Shown in pieces: positions 14,101 to 29,100 of a DNA stretch of 64,000 nucleotides. Within the stretch, counting starts at the first letter, position 1. Each line of letters opens with the position of its first letter. The notes under the pieces were generated by a model. It saw nothing but the letters and a program-made list of their open reading frames with translations. It did no database searches and was not told the DNA's origin. Position numbers and translations under genes: made by a program. The stretch is taken from NCBI GenBank assembly GCA_948146395.1, contig OX411543.1, positions 21,802,026 to 21,866,025 of the forward strand, read 5' to 3'. This stretch comes from Fragum whitleyi. Taxonomy: Eukaryota > Mollusca > Bivalvia > Cardiida > Cardiidae.

Positions 14101-17100
14101 TTCGGGAGTCAGAGACTCCTTGTTTACCAGTTGGACTCCTTTGATTTGCAAGTAAGGAGTCGGCTGGACTCCAAGGATTGAAAGGAAAAATTTTGAAATA
14201 CAAATGCACAAAAGTTGTTGAAGAAATCATTTGCTTGCATCCTGTAATGTTTTAAGGGAAAAAAACTGTTCTTTGGTAGAACATTGTGGAAAAGAAGAAA
14301 TTGCTTATAACAAGTAATTTCTTCTTTTTCCACAATGTTCTCCCATTATGAAAATTTGGACTCCTCTGCTCAACAAGCTTGGACTCCTTGATTTCATGTG
14401 TTAGGAGTCCAATTGACTCCTTAATATCAGGAGTTAGTGTCGACCCCTGATAAAGTCAGAGTATTAGAAATCTATTGCAAGTTTCTATGCTATTGCACTG
14501 GCAGATCAAGATCTGGCCTTATTATATCATTTTCATGGGGAAATCCAATCAAAATTTAATACCATAAGCAAAATGAACCACATTTTGAAACTTTCAAACT
14601 CTTTTACAGACATCCTAGACCTTCCATTGTATTGCATATTCAAACAACTTCAAACTACAGTAATTTCGGGTAAAATAATGCTCTGACTTGATGAATGAAC
14701 TTTAATAACTAAATTCTTTTTACTTCATATCAAAATAAGAATGACTCTTCATACTAAGCAAGAAGGCAAACCTCAAAGAGTCTGTTTCAAATTGTTGTAA
14801 ACGAGTTAAAGTGAGTTAAAGTTTCATGTTGACTCCTAAATGTATAGTTCATCAAATAAAAGCCTACAATACTGCACAGCAGGTTGTTTATGTATTTATC
14901 AAGCCCTAATAGATTTTCATATGGAAATAAAATTTTTTTTACAATATTATACTAAATTCAAGCAATATTCTGAATTTTCTGTGTCCAATTAGTTGTGTTT
15001 GTTAACAAAACTCTTCCCTGTCTTCAGATTGTAAAAAACAGCGCAAACTGTTTGCAAACTGTTTGCAAACTATACCCTGCTTTGCACGCAATTTCATGCT
15101 CAAAGTGGAGTAGAATTTCCAGCCTGCTGATAATACCTGCATAACAGTGCAACATGTACTTACCTATATCTAAATGAGGATCACTGCCATCTTTTGGTGG
15201 ACTATAATCTAATACCGGTATATTCTTTGACACTTTCTGTGTTGTTGTTGTAGTGGTAGTGGGTGGGGGTAATTCTGGTGTATAGTTTTCTATGAGGACT
15301 GGTGCTGGAAAATGCAAGTAGAAGAATAACTTAACCCTTGTCATGCTGAATAAATTTTGGCTAAAATTTTTCATCAAAATCAAGGTCAAAAAGCACTGAA
15401 AGTGCCAACTGTAGGTCAATTTTTATTTGAAAAACTAAATCCATTGACAATTCTGGTTTGAAAATGAGAAACAGGTGGTGTAGACTAACATTAGACTGCA
15501 CATATGTGCAGGCTGATGTTTGTCTATAGCTCCTGCCAAAGCAAGAATATTCCAGGTTCAGCAAGACAAGGGTTAATAATTCAATTACAAATATGATGAT
15601 TGGTCATTATTATTGATTTAAAAATTTGATGCCTTATAGATTACAACAAAAAACTTGACTTTTGTTTGACTTAAGTTCTTATTTGACCTTATATTTCATA
15701 TCCCATCATTAAAACTGAACTCATTTTTCTTAGTTTCATTTGGTCAAATTTTGTGGCTACCTATATTAATAACCTTGACCTTGTCTCAACCTTTTTGGTG
15801 TGATGTATACTTACTTCCATACGAGCATTGTTTCTAACCTATTATGAAAGTCACAGTGTCGAATATGTCAGAAAAGAGAGATTTACCAGGGGTGTGGAAT
15901 TCCCATGCCCGACTTGTACGACTCGGGCTTTTGTACTTGAGGACAAGTAAATTTTTCTAAGCCACTTGTCCAAGGACAAGTAAATACCAGGGCAAATCTT
16001 GGAATGTTACTTAAAAGAATTAAGAGAGAAATCATCCTAATGTTCATATCATAGGGTGGAAAACATTGTTTTTAATGAAGAAAATGCTGGATTCCAGCAT
16101 TTTCTTCATCAAAAGGCAATGTTTTTTCAAATTTTTCTATTGACTCTTTAGAGGACAAGCTCATTGTGATCCTGGACGAGTAGAAAATCCGCTTTTACTT
16201 GTCCAGGGACAAGTGGAGAAAACTCGTATTTCCACACCCCTGGATTTACCAATATACTTACTCGATAAGAAATTAACTTCACTGATAAGTATCCATTTAG
16301 CATCGAAATAAAGTTCAATTTTGATATATTGTGCCACGATGTTATTTAATTTCACTAGCACTGGTCTCGCGTATTCCACCACCGTGTCCCGAATATGTAA
16401 ATATTTATCCTTCATCTGCGTAAAATATTTTCCACCTATACTATAATACACAACCGCCATGCGGAAAACTCTGACGTCTTTCGAAAAATAATTATTACAA
16501 TATAACTGTACAGATGAAAAATTTCTAATTGTGTCGAATTTGAACGTTATAATAACTGGTCCTGAATCGACTAAAGTATCATTCTTCCAACCGACCCACT
16601 CGTAACCTTTAATTCCAAGTTCTTGTGGATCTAAACGGAAGTTTGTCTCCCCTTTTTCACCGTCAGTTAGTTGACCTAAACCACCATATAAATAAACGTA
16701 ATTCTGCATCTGATTTTTGATGCCATCATATGAGAAATCGAAGAAGTCCACTTCTGCTCCTCTCTTGTCTCCTTGACGCATAGAATATGAAACAACACCA
16801 TCTGAAAGCATACAAAGTTTAGCTTATTAAAAGAGGGCACTATGCCTATCTTAAATTGTTTTTTCTAGACAAAACCCCAGATTTTTGGCACATGTACGCA
16901 TTTGACTTGTCTGAATAAAAAGGATTCAAATTAGTAGTCCACAAACTAAGGGTTTATAGTAGTATTTTCTAAATGTTAAAATCTTCAATGTATTTCATTC
17001 CCTCCCCATTTGGTAAACATAATGAGCAAGTGATATTTTGCATCTCTTTTTTGTATTTGGCTTAGAACTACTTTAAACAGTTTTCAGTTATATTGTGGCA

Positions 17101-20100
17101 AATGGAGCATCTAACCATGGATTCTTGGTACAGTGCTACCATTTAATCTTTTCCTTAGCTACCAGCTACTATCCTTACAATCATTCAACCATTGGTGAGG
17201 AGACAAATTTCTAAAACAATAATAGTTGTAGTTCCAGATTGAACCCAAGACCCAATAACAATGTCTTAGAATGCATCTGTTAATGTAAGGAGTTTGGGAT
17301 ATATTGATTCAGTTGATGCTTTCAATCACTTATGCAAAAACATTGTAGAGTAGTTTGGGGGCCTATCTAGACTCTGCGGCAAAGATTTATACTCCATCTT
17401 ACAACATTTTTTTTTACAATTTTACATAACAGAGCTCAGTACTCACTGAATTTAACAAGCCTCGCAATAAAAAAAGATCATAAAAAATATCATATGAATG
17501 AAATTTTTGTATGAAATGCAATAAAAACATTCTCAAAAATCCCTCCTATTAAATATCTCATTTTCCCAAAGGATGTATTAGTTAAAAAGCCATTTAAAAG
17601 TAACAAAATTCTCGAATAAAAATTATACATCTAGATGAAATTATTTACATGTGCAAAATTATCCCTAAACTTGAAATATGCATGGACCAGGGGTACTATG
17701 CAAGAAAGTGATATAAAGGTAATAGAGGTACAGATAAATATCATATTTCCTCTAATAAAAGCGCTTTCCCTAAGAGTAGGATCCTTACGTTTTCTACTAA
17801 GAACTAGAAAGCCATGAATGGCTTGAGTCGCTCCACAGGCTTGAAATTCTTGTAAAAGCAAATAAATGCTTTGACTAGATTTTTAGATATTTGGGGTTCT
17901 ACTGATGTTGAAAATGAATTTCAAAGTTTCAACTATATAACAGATAGAGAAATGACCTCTGCTATTAAAAGACATATTTTTCATCATCTCAAAATTATTT
18001 TGGGCTGCATGATAATTGGTAACCCAAAGATCATACCAAAAATGTTCGATTGATATCCATCAGTTACATTCTGAGAAAATGTTTTTCATAGTTTCCACTA
18101 TTCAACATATTGAGAATTGACCTCCACCCATAAAATGCATATTTTTCATCATTACAGTGAAATTTAGTTGATATCCATCAATTAAATTCTGAGAAAATGA
18201 TTTTCAAAGTTTCCACTATATAACATATAGAGAAATGACCTCCGCCCATAAAATGCATATTTTTCATCCAATCACAATGATTTTTTGTAGACTGATAAAG
18301 GGTCACTAAAGGATCATTACAGTGAAATTTGGTTGATATCCATCTGTTATATTCTGAGAAAATGATTTTCAAAGTTTCCACTATATAACATATAGAGAAA
18401 TGACCTCCGCCCATAAAATGCATATTTTCCATCCAACCCACAATGATTTTTTGTAGACTGATAAAGGGTCACCCAAGGATCATTTATGTAAAATTTAATT
18501 GGTATCCATTGATTAGAATCTGAGAAAACTCACTTTTTACCATATTTGGAAATTAGCCACGCCCATTAAATCCATGTTTTTCATTGGATCAAAATTTCTT
18601 GAACAACTTTGAAAGAGGGTCACCCGAGGATCATTCCTGTGAAGTTTGGTTGAAATCCATTTAGTAGTTTCTGAGGAGAAGATTTTTAAAGAAAAGTTTA
18701 CGACCGGACGCACGCACGCACGCACGGACGGACGGACGGACGCACGACGGACACAACGCCATGACAATAGCCCCAGTGGCTTTCAGCCAGTGGAGCTAAA
18801 AACCACTTAAAGTGCCTAAAATTTTTGAAATTTTTAAGACTTCTTCTCTAATTTGATGTGAATTTCCTCTAAACAATCATATAAATGAATGTTTAGAGGC
18901 AATTCACCTCAAATTAAAGGGAAAAGGCCATAAAGACATCAATTTTAATGATTTTTTAAATCAGAAAATGCATACCAATTGGTGAGTGTTTTCATTTGAA
19001 TCGTCTTATTGAGATGATTCAAATGGATACCAACAACAATCATTTTGTCTAATTATGGATTATATCTTCTGAGCCTTAACCCTTACCTGTCCAATCCCTG
19101 GTTTTAATGTCCTTAAGATTTTGTAATTGAGAAAACATTGTAGAACAAGAGGACCCTGAGGGCCCTAAATCGCTCACCTGATATTTCAAGTAAATTATCA
19201 TTAAGACTCCATTTCCTATGATATGGCATGAACCTTCCCATTTTCAACAGAGTTCATTCTTGTGACCTGGCAAACATTTTGATCAAGTTTCATGAAGATT
19301 GGACTATATTTGTGGCGTTTGGAGCTCTTACGAGAAAATTGTCATTAAGGCCCCTTTTCCTGTGATATGGCACGTAAACTTCCCATTTTCAAATGCGTTC
19401 ATCCTGATGACCTAACAAACATTCTGACAAAATTTCATGATGATTGGACCATATTTGTGGCTTCTAGAGAGTAAACAAAAAAATTGTCATTAAGGCCCCT
19501 TTTCATGTGATATGGCACCGATCCTTCCCAATTTCGATAGATTTCATCTTCATGACCTAACAAACATTCTGACCAAGTTTCATGAAGATTGGACCATATT
19601 TGTGGCTTCTAGAGTGAAAACAAGAAATTTGTCATTAATGCCCCTTTTCCCGTGATATGGCACAGATTCTTTCCATTTGAGCAATTTTCATAAGGGACCA
19701 CTCAAGGAATATTTCTGCCAAGTTTGGTTGATTTTGACCCAGAAGTTTAGGAGGAGATGTCGTTTAAAGATATTGTTGACAAAATTGTCATTAAGGCGCC
19801 TTTTTCCGTGAAATGGCACGGGTCCTTCCCATTTTCAATAGACTTCATCCTCATGACCTAACAAATATTCTGACCAAGTTTCATGAAGATTGGACCATAT
19901 TTGTGGCTTCTAGAGTGAAAACAAGAAATTTGTCATTAAGGCCCCTTTTCCCGTCATAAGGCACAGATCCTTTCCGTTTGAGCAATTTTCATAAGGGACC
20001 ACCCAAGGAATATTTTTGCCAAGTTTGGTTGATTTTGACCCAGGAGGAGATGTCGTTTAAAGAAAAAGTTGACGCCGTGACGGACAGACGGACAGATGGA

Positions 20101-23100
20101 CAGACGGACGCCGGACAACGATCGATCACAATAGCTCCCTTGAGCACTTCGTGCTCAGGTGAGCTAAAAAGAAGACACTGTTTGTGACAAACAATTTCTT
20201 CTTTTTCAACAAAATTTTCTACCCTACAGAATGGTTATTTTTCAAATTAAATCTGCTTTAAATTTTTGTCTGCAAAACCTTTGAATTTGGACAGGTCCAA
20301 AATTTTGTAAAACAGGAAAGTGTTAAAGTCCATAATTTTACTGTGTCTATCTGCAGGTCTGTATGTCTATTTTCAACAAAATGCATAATAAACAAAGGTT
20401 TATTTTTTTTCTTAAGTGTACATAAAAAAAATAAACAAGAGGACCAAGATGGTCCTAGATCGCTCACCTGAGTCTCTTTGACCCCTGGGACATCACATTA
20501 ATTAGATAGGCAGATGTCAAAAAGAAGTGATTGCCTAAGATCAATACCATGGAACGTTTTCAGCGAAGAGCAAGACAGATATGCCTTTTTGCTCTTTGAT
20601 TCTATGTAAAAAAGGATGCACCCGGGTGGACCCCAAATGTGACCCCAGGGTCTTGATATGAACAAACTTGAATGAAGTCCATAAGATGATGCTACATACT
20701 AAATATGAAAGCTGTCTGCCTTCTGGTTTCAGAGAAGAAGATTTTTGAAGGTTTTCCTATTTTCACCCATTGTGCTCAGATGAGCTGAAAGGGATGCGCC
20801 CGGTTGGAGCCCAAATATGACCCAAGGGTCTTGTTATGAACAAACTTGGTAGGGGCCCACTAGATAATGCTACATACCAAAAATGAAGGCAGTGGTTCCT
20901 CTGATTTCGATTAAAGATGATTCTAAAAGATTTTCCCTCTTTGATTTTATGTAAAAAGGGTTGCGCCCAGGTGGAGCCCAAATATGATCCTAGGGTCTTG
21001 ATATGAACAAACTTGGTAGAGGTCCACTAGATGATGCTACATACCAAATAAGAAAGCTGTCTGCCATCTGGTTTCATAGAAGAAGATTTTTGAAGATTTT
21101 CGGTTTTTTACCCTTCGTGCTCATAAGAGATAAAGGGATGCACCCGTGCAAAGCCCAAATATGACCCCAGGGTCTTGATATGAATAAACTTGGTAGAGGC
21201 CCACTACGTGATGCTACATACCAAATATTAAAGCTGTCTGCCATCTGGTTTCAGAGAAGAAGATTTTTAAAGATTTTCGCTCTTTGAAATTGTGGACGAC
21301 ACACGACGGACGACTGACGACGGAGGACGGACATTCTAAGATCCCAATAGCTCACCTTGAGCACTTTGTGCTCAGGTGAGCCAAAAATAACACTTTCCTA
21401 TTTGACAAAATTTTGGACCTGTCCAAATTTGAAGGTTTTGCAGATGAAAATTTAAAGTGGATTTAATTTTGAAAAATAACCATTCAGTAGGGTAGAAAAT
21501 AGTGTGGAAAAAGAAGAAGTTGCTTGTCAGAAGCAATTTCTTCTTTTTTCACAATGTTTTCTCAATGATTAAATCACAGGCACGTAAAAAAATGGGATTA
21601 AACGGCAATGGGATAAGAAAAGATAAACGTATAATATTTGCTTGTTTTTCTCAAAGCAGCTTCTTTGTAAGAACTCGCTGACCAAACTTACCATCCCATT
21701 TGCATCCATAGATTTCTACACGCATACACACACTTCTAGGATGACGACAGTATGGTATAAATCGTATTCGTCTAGCGATTATGGGTGGTGAAACTTCTCG
21801 TAATTCAGCAAGATATGTGTTGGTGTTGCCATCAAACCTCTGAAAATACAGACAGGCAAGTACTTTAAATATTGACTAAGTCTAGAAAAATCATTATTAG
21901 TTCTGTTTCTACTAATTAATTTCATTTCAATTGCAACAAATGCTCAAGCTTATACAATTGCTGTAGAACGCTAATTTTTTATGTTTTCACGTCCTGAGAA
22001 AGAGGCAGTAGCTTAAACCCTCTGGTACCCAATTCTACAGCTGAATAACTAGGGCTGGGTTCTTAATGTTTTAATAATACACCCCCCCCACACACACACC
22101 CACACACCCACACCCACTCCCTGATAGCATTGGGGATCAAACCTCAAGACCAAAAGGCCACTGTGGCATGCATTAGGCATCATAATAAGGACTTATTGAG
22201 GACTCTTGTATACTTCTAGTAGCTGTTTTCTTGAAGTAAAAGGAGTGCTTCTCAGACTGACAGTGCAACCAAAAGTATTCTCAAAATGAGCTTGAATTAT
22301 ATATTACCCATTTTACTGTTCAAGAGCCTTGAATCTATACATAATTCAAATATTGATGAATGTATAAATCATCTTTTTAATTTATATTACATGGGGAATT
22401 GTTCTTATAAAATTGAAATTATGTCATACTTCAGATTCGTAGGAAGACTTGTTAAGTGTTAGGTATGTTCAACTTTTTCTATAAATTGAGTTATATTTAG
22501 AGAATTAATTATTAACGATTTAAAATACTGGATCACAGATCTGCTATTAAAATTGAAAAAGATTTACTTCAGATACCACTTAGGGCTGAAGGGGAGATAA
22601 TTGCTTTTCTCCTTTTATGATAATATTTTCAGGATAAGAACAACATTCACAACATTAGAGATGATAAATGAGACATGTTACATAGTGGCCTATTTTTATG
22701 ATAAACTTGGTATTCCCCTGTCAGTGAAAATAATAATGGAACAAAGAAGCCACTATTTCATTGATTTTTCATAGTTAGTTTTTAAAGAAAAGCTCTCAAC
22801 ATTGAATGGCAAGGACTTGTCCAGACAAAGACACATAAATCAGAAGTCTTATGAATACTGAACAAAACAAAGCAATGTTGGATGACAAAAATCTTAATGG
22901 AATATAGCCCATGGGCAAAATACTACTGTGGACTAACATAGCTTGCTTCCATTAACATTACCATAATGTCTGTATCATAAATTACAGTATCATGGTAAAA
23001 GGACCAGCATTCGGTTCAGTCCCTAACACATGTGTCGCATGAGTGTCAATAAGTGTTATAAGATAGGATTAACAAAGATGGACAAACAAAACTAATTTCC

Positions 23101-26100
23101 CAAAATTCTTCACCATCGTGCAAAGCTTATTAACAACAAAAAGATATCATTATTATAGCCAAGGGCAGTAATCGTCACATAACAGAATATCCTGGTCAAT
23201 GAGGCACTCAGGCCTGACTCAATCGTTCTATTTTTTCCCATGATTCATTGCAAGAGACGGAATTCCATCGGGAGAATATGTTCCTGAGAAAAGGTGAGAG
23301 ATCTAGCAAGAATGATTCATTTGACGGTGCTGTCATGCATAATAATTACATGTTACGCTGTCTGATTGACTTTTGCTTAGACTTGACAGTGAGCTTGATT
23401 CTTTAACCCTTAATTGATTGTTTAATATTGTTGAGCCCCTGACTATATTTCTGTTTTGGCAGGAGGTATAGACAAAGATCACATATATGTGCAGTCTGAT
23501 TCATGTCTACACCAGACATGTTTGTCAATATTACAAGGGCTAAGTGCAAAAACATAGTACGTGTCTGTACACTGTATAGACATTTTACCATTTTTGCCCT
23601 AACCCCTCAATATAGCTAGCTTAACCCTTTGCTGTTTAATCCCTGATTTTTACATGCCTGTGATTTTATGTTTGAGAAAACAGTGTGAAAAAAGAAGAAA
23701 TTGCTCCTGACAAGCAATTTCTTCTTTTTCCACACTATTTTCTACCCTACTGAATGGTTATTTTTCAAATTAAATCCACTTTTAATTTCCGTCTGCAAAA
23801 CCTTTGAATTTGGACAGGTCCAAAATTTTGTAAAACAGGAAAGGGTTAATACCCCCGATAAGTGCTTGTCAGTTATGAAAAGCCATTTTCCATCAAAGGC
23901 CATAACTCTGTAAAAAGTGAGAAGATCATAACCAAAATATAATTTGCACATCTCTGCCTGATACTGATCACATCTATAAAGTTTCAATAAAATCCATCAT
24001 CTAGTTGCTGTAAAATTGAGTGGACACGCTACAGACCCACAGACCGACTGAAAACCTGAATCCTATCCCAACATAGATTAGGGATATAATAAATTTTCAA
24101 CAGAAGTAATGAGTAAGTTCTCAAAATGATTCTATGAAATTATATATTTTAGGTATAAAGTTGTTTCCTCTCTTTTTGGTAAATAAGTTTTAACATCATG
24201 CCTATTTTCTTTATTTTTTATTTAACAAAATTTCTGTTGGGTTTTCCAGAATCAAGTAAAGTTTTAGGAAGCATCTAATTCAAAACTTGATGGAACCATA
24301 GACTTCAAAGTATCCATCGCTAGATAGAGTATTTTTCAAAGAAATTGGAGACTAACAGCACCACCTTTCTGTATGCTAATTGGTTGCTAATTTGATTTAT
24401 GATAAAAAGTAGTTCCAGGAACTATTTTGTCTGGAACTACTTGTTATCAAGACACTAACAAAATACGAACAGACATAACTCATCTATTCTAATGTCTTAG
24501 AAACCTATGTTTAACTTTTATACAGTCTGACTAGTAATTCACATATGTCTATATAATACATGTATCGATAAAATAGTACATTTTTGGAATCCATCAATAA
24601 AATGTAGGAGCTATCCTCTGGACAAGCTTTTTTATATTTTCTGTTTGATTTTGAGAAGTGACCTTACCTAAAAGAGCTATCTTAAATAATGTTTTAAAAT
24701 AGCACATTATTGTGATAGAGAACATATCAAAAGGTCAGAGCAACACTATTGTAAGTGCCTATAAAAATATAAGCACTTATAGTCTGTTTGACTTTTATAT
24801 GGACCGACATTTCGCTGAAAATCTCAGAAATTAATTAATGAAACGCATATTTTTCTTGTCATATCATTTTTTCCAGCTAATACCATGACGAATTTTGTTT
24901 TTCAGAATTTTTGAATGTAAAATAATGTTTTTGTCCGTCCGTCTACATGTTAACTTTCAGCATTTCATACCTACTTGTTACTGTATTAAACGGAACAGCG
25001 AATTGTATAACCAAAAATAGTACTGATTTGCATAGGGGCCGAGTCAAAAGACTAAGATTTTAAGTGAATTGTATAACTATAAAATCGAGTTTTTCAATAT
25101 AATTAAGTTTGTCTAGGATTTTTGCTACCGTTGGATATCAAATCTGTGTATATTCTCTCTTTCTTCAGAAACTGTTTGACCAGATAATTGATTATTGATT
25201 TTATTCATTCTGAGATGAACCCTATATTTACATGTAAAGACCAATCAAAAAGCATTATTAAACGAAGTAGTTGGGAATTTCACGAGGAAAACTTGATGAA
25301 AAGGCGAGTACTAACGGTAAAATTCACGTGCTATTTAAGTTTAATATGACATGACCGTCGATATGCTAATTAGCATGTCCAAATAAGGAATAATGGACAT
25401 TTCATCTGTCAAAAGTTTTGTATAAAACCACGTGTTTTTACTATATATGTTGACATTTTCTTACTATTGAACAGCCTCCACCACCCCTCGTGTTTAAGAA
25501 CGGATAATGCGAAAATATTAACATTAACTAGATAGACAAAATCATTATTTTGAAATCATTTTATTTTCAAAAAATATTTTTTGGAATGGTATTAAGCTAA
25601 AATTAAGATATTTCTACATACAAATCCTCTATTCAAACGCAATTTTATGTAATTGATGAAAAGGTTGGTCCATATAGAAGTCAAACGGACTATACAATAG
25701 TGTTGCACTGACCCCTCAATATGTGACAAGATGTTTTGAAATTCATCGATAAATATACCAGTAATTATCTGGACTAAATCTTACGGATGGACTAATTACT
25801 AACACACAAACCTTAGCCATGATTGTAACATCTATGTTATTGGTCATCACACTTTACAATAGAACCCAATTCTAACAAAAAGATCCAAATTATCCTAACA
25901 AGACCGTTGCATCAAGTTAGATATTGGATAAGCCTTCACCTTGGATGCATTACCAATGCATGCCTGCCTTATCTCAGGTTGATTTCAAGCCTGTCAAAAT
26001 GCAACATGAAGTAAAGTATCTAATGTCAAACTTTCAGCAAAACCGTAAGTTAAAAAGCTCAGATAAATCTTTCCCAACCATTCTGTTTCAAACAAGAGGT

Positions 26101-29100
26101 CCACAAGCGTCGTATTGCTCTATAAGCCTAATTGTGCTAAATAGTAAAATTCAAAGAAAAATTTAAATAAATGTCATAGAATATTGGATTTTGAATCCTA
26201 GCTGGCACTTAGGGTGGTGGACCTGTCATAAGTTCACAACATTTTTGACCTCAAGGTCTTTCACAATGTTAACAGAGGTTTCCTAATGAAAATCATTAGG
26301 AAACCTCGTTTAACCCTTTCCTGTTTTACAAAATTTTGGACCTGTCCAATTTCAAAGGTTTTGCAGACGAAAATTCAAAGTGGATTTGATTTGAAAAATA
26401 ACCATTCTATAGGGTAGAAAATAGTGTGGAAAAAGAAGAAATTGCTTGTCAGAAGCAATTTCTTCTTTTTCCACAATATTTTCTCAATCATAAAATCACA
26501 GGCACGTAAAAAGCAGGGATTAAACAGCAAAGGGTTAACACAGATAAAGTTCATTATTCCTAAAACTTTGCACAACTATTACAGGTCCACTACCTTAAGA
26601 ATGATTAGCTGTTTGATCCGAGGACAATTTTACCAAAGAATACACATTGGTTTATTGAGAGTCTAGTTTTCCACTAAAATGTAGTAACACGAAAGCCATT
26701 TACCTGCCAATGTTATAGCAAAGAAATACTGTGGAAAAAGGAGAAGCGACTTGTGTTACATCTGATTTGATTTGAATAGGTTTTTATGTTGCTTTAAACA
26801 TTATTTCAGTTATATCATGGCAGCTGGAGCACCTAACGATGGATTCCTGGTATTTCTCCCACCAGTACTACCATCACTTCCTTACCTAGCCTCCAGCTGC
26901 TATCCCACATAGGTTTATGATTATCAACCCATTGGTGTTAGACAAGTATTCGGAAAGGATAAGTGCCACTGTCAGGGATAGATCCCGGGACCTCTAGATT
27001 GACAGTCTGACTCGCTACCAACTGCGCTATGAAGGCGGCTTCGACTTATGTTACAGGCAAATCTTATTTTTCCTTATGTTTTCGAGAGATTGTCAAAATA
27101 TATTGATATTACATAGGGGTCTGATTTAACCCCCTGTAACCAGCATTTAGACCAATTTCATAAATATTGTAATATTGGTCTATATGGTGGTTACTATATA
27201 AGGGGAGTAAAATCTGACCACATGACGATTGTACATTATCTTAATGATCTTATTAAAGCTAAATATTTTTCTCAAGCTAACAAGAAATGTTTTCCGTCTT
27301 ATCTATCAATTTCTGTTTTGCATCTTCTTTATTTCAAAATTTCTCATTTAAATCAAGAACCTGCCTTAAAACACTCATCCAAAGCCAACAGACTGTCAAG
27401 ACAAACATGAAACAAAGTATCTTGTGTCAAAACATGAAGATAAGGCTGTAACAGATAAACTGAGAAAACTGTGATTTTTGAATTTGTAACAAATTTAAGA
27501 AACAAGGTCATTTCCCGCTTATTGATGATATCATTATATAATTTGTTTGTTTGAATGGGGTTTTATGCCATTTTCAACAATCTTTCAGTTATATCACGGC
27601 GGCTGGTGACCTAACAATGGATTCCTGGTATTTCTTACACCAGTTCAACCATTATATCCTTTGCTAGCCTCAAGCTACTATATCCCACTATCAACCCATG
27701 GATGGAGGACAAAAAGTTGAAAGAATGAGTGCCGCCCTCGGAATTCTATCATAAGTTTCATAAACCTTATGTATTAAGGTAAGACAGCATTATAATTGGT
27801 CATGTTCCAAGCAATAATTATTATCAAGCAACCTAAACATTGATTTTGTTTCATTGATTTGATCATAATTTGTTGATGACAAAGTATGAGCATGCTTTGA
27901 TGTGATTCTTGGATTAAATTTTTTGTTGGTCCATATAGCCAGCTAAGTCAACAATTAGTTCAAGTAGGAATCAAACTTGTTATCTTGGATTTCTGCCCTT
28001 GGATTTCTGCCCCAATCACCCTTAAATCAATGACTCAGCGTGAAACATTTTTAACTGCCTATAAACATATAGGCAGTTACAACTGTTTCACGCTGAGCCA
28101 TCAAAATGCCTTATTCATAGGGACTCTTTATCATTTGAAAAATATATAAAATGTAAAGTGAATGATTTACTGCTTTGAAAAAAGTATTTTTGCTGAGGTT
28201 CCTTGATCAATAATCTTTCATCAGCAACTTTTTGTTTGAATGCAGTTTGTGCATTTTGCAATTCCTTTCTCCCATTAATTGGAAGCTCTGTTTTATATCA
28301 TTCATAATGAATGTCAAATGGAACATGCAAAAATCTCTCATTATCCTGGAGAATTTGTATTTCCATCATCCATTCACAGTCTGTAGGTTCTGTAGATTAA
28401 CATCAGATGGCACAAAAATAATGCCGATACAGCTTTGATCAAAGAGAATATATACCATATTAATTATTCATATACCACCCAAGACCGAAAGAATGTGTAT
28501 ATGTTCTACTTATATGTCCACTTATCCCTTTTAAATTATTTAATTGTAAATTAAAAGCCATAAAAAATATAATTGCTTCTAATGCAAATTAATTTATGTG
28601 ATTATATTTGTCAAATTTTGTTGTATTCTTCAGTTTTAGTTCATAGTAGAAGTTGAAGCAACTACTGATCTTAACCCTTGTCATGCTGATCCCAGAATAT
28701 TCCTACTTTGGCAGGATGTATGGACAAACATCAGCCTGCACATATTTGCAGTCTGATGTTAGTCCATACAACCTGATTTTCCTTTTTAAACCAGAAAAGT
28801 TTCAGAAATTATATTTTCAAAATCAAACACTGGCTCACAATTAGGAAATACAATGCTTTCAGCTTTCTATTGCAAAAATTTTGATCATATTATCAATAGA
28901 ATATCGAATTTCTGCTTATAAAATACCAAATTTATCTACCTCGTTATCTTAAACAAATAAAACTTCGGCACAGCCTCATTTTCATCTGTTTTAGGATGAC
29001 TTGTTTAATAATTTCAGTATTCAATGAGCACTTATTCATATCCTCTATATGTTATATTATGTAACTGAAAGTAAAAAGAAAATGCCTTTAGTGAAATGTC

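Noticed and set aside
16161..16261. C-terminal extension of the DS-like exon frame
   Set aside because: This part is past a strong GTAAGT donor and within intron and transposon sequence; the splice phase into 15304 is consistent without it.
18537..18767. Minus-strand Arg/Val-rich frame ([15 protein letters not shown])
   Set aside because: A translation of the cgcacgcacggacggacgg simple repeat at the end of a non-coding element.
26960..27042. Functional tRNA gene on the minus strand
   Set aside because: A- and B-box likeness is good, but there is no proper acceptor stem and the sequence continues into a conserved SINE body.
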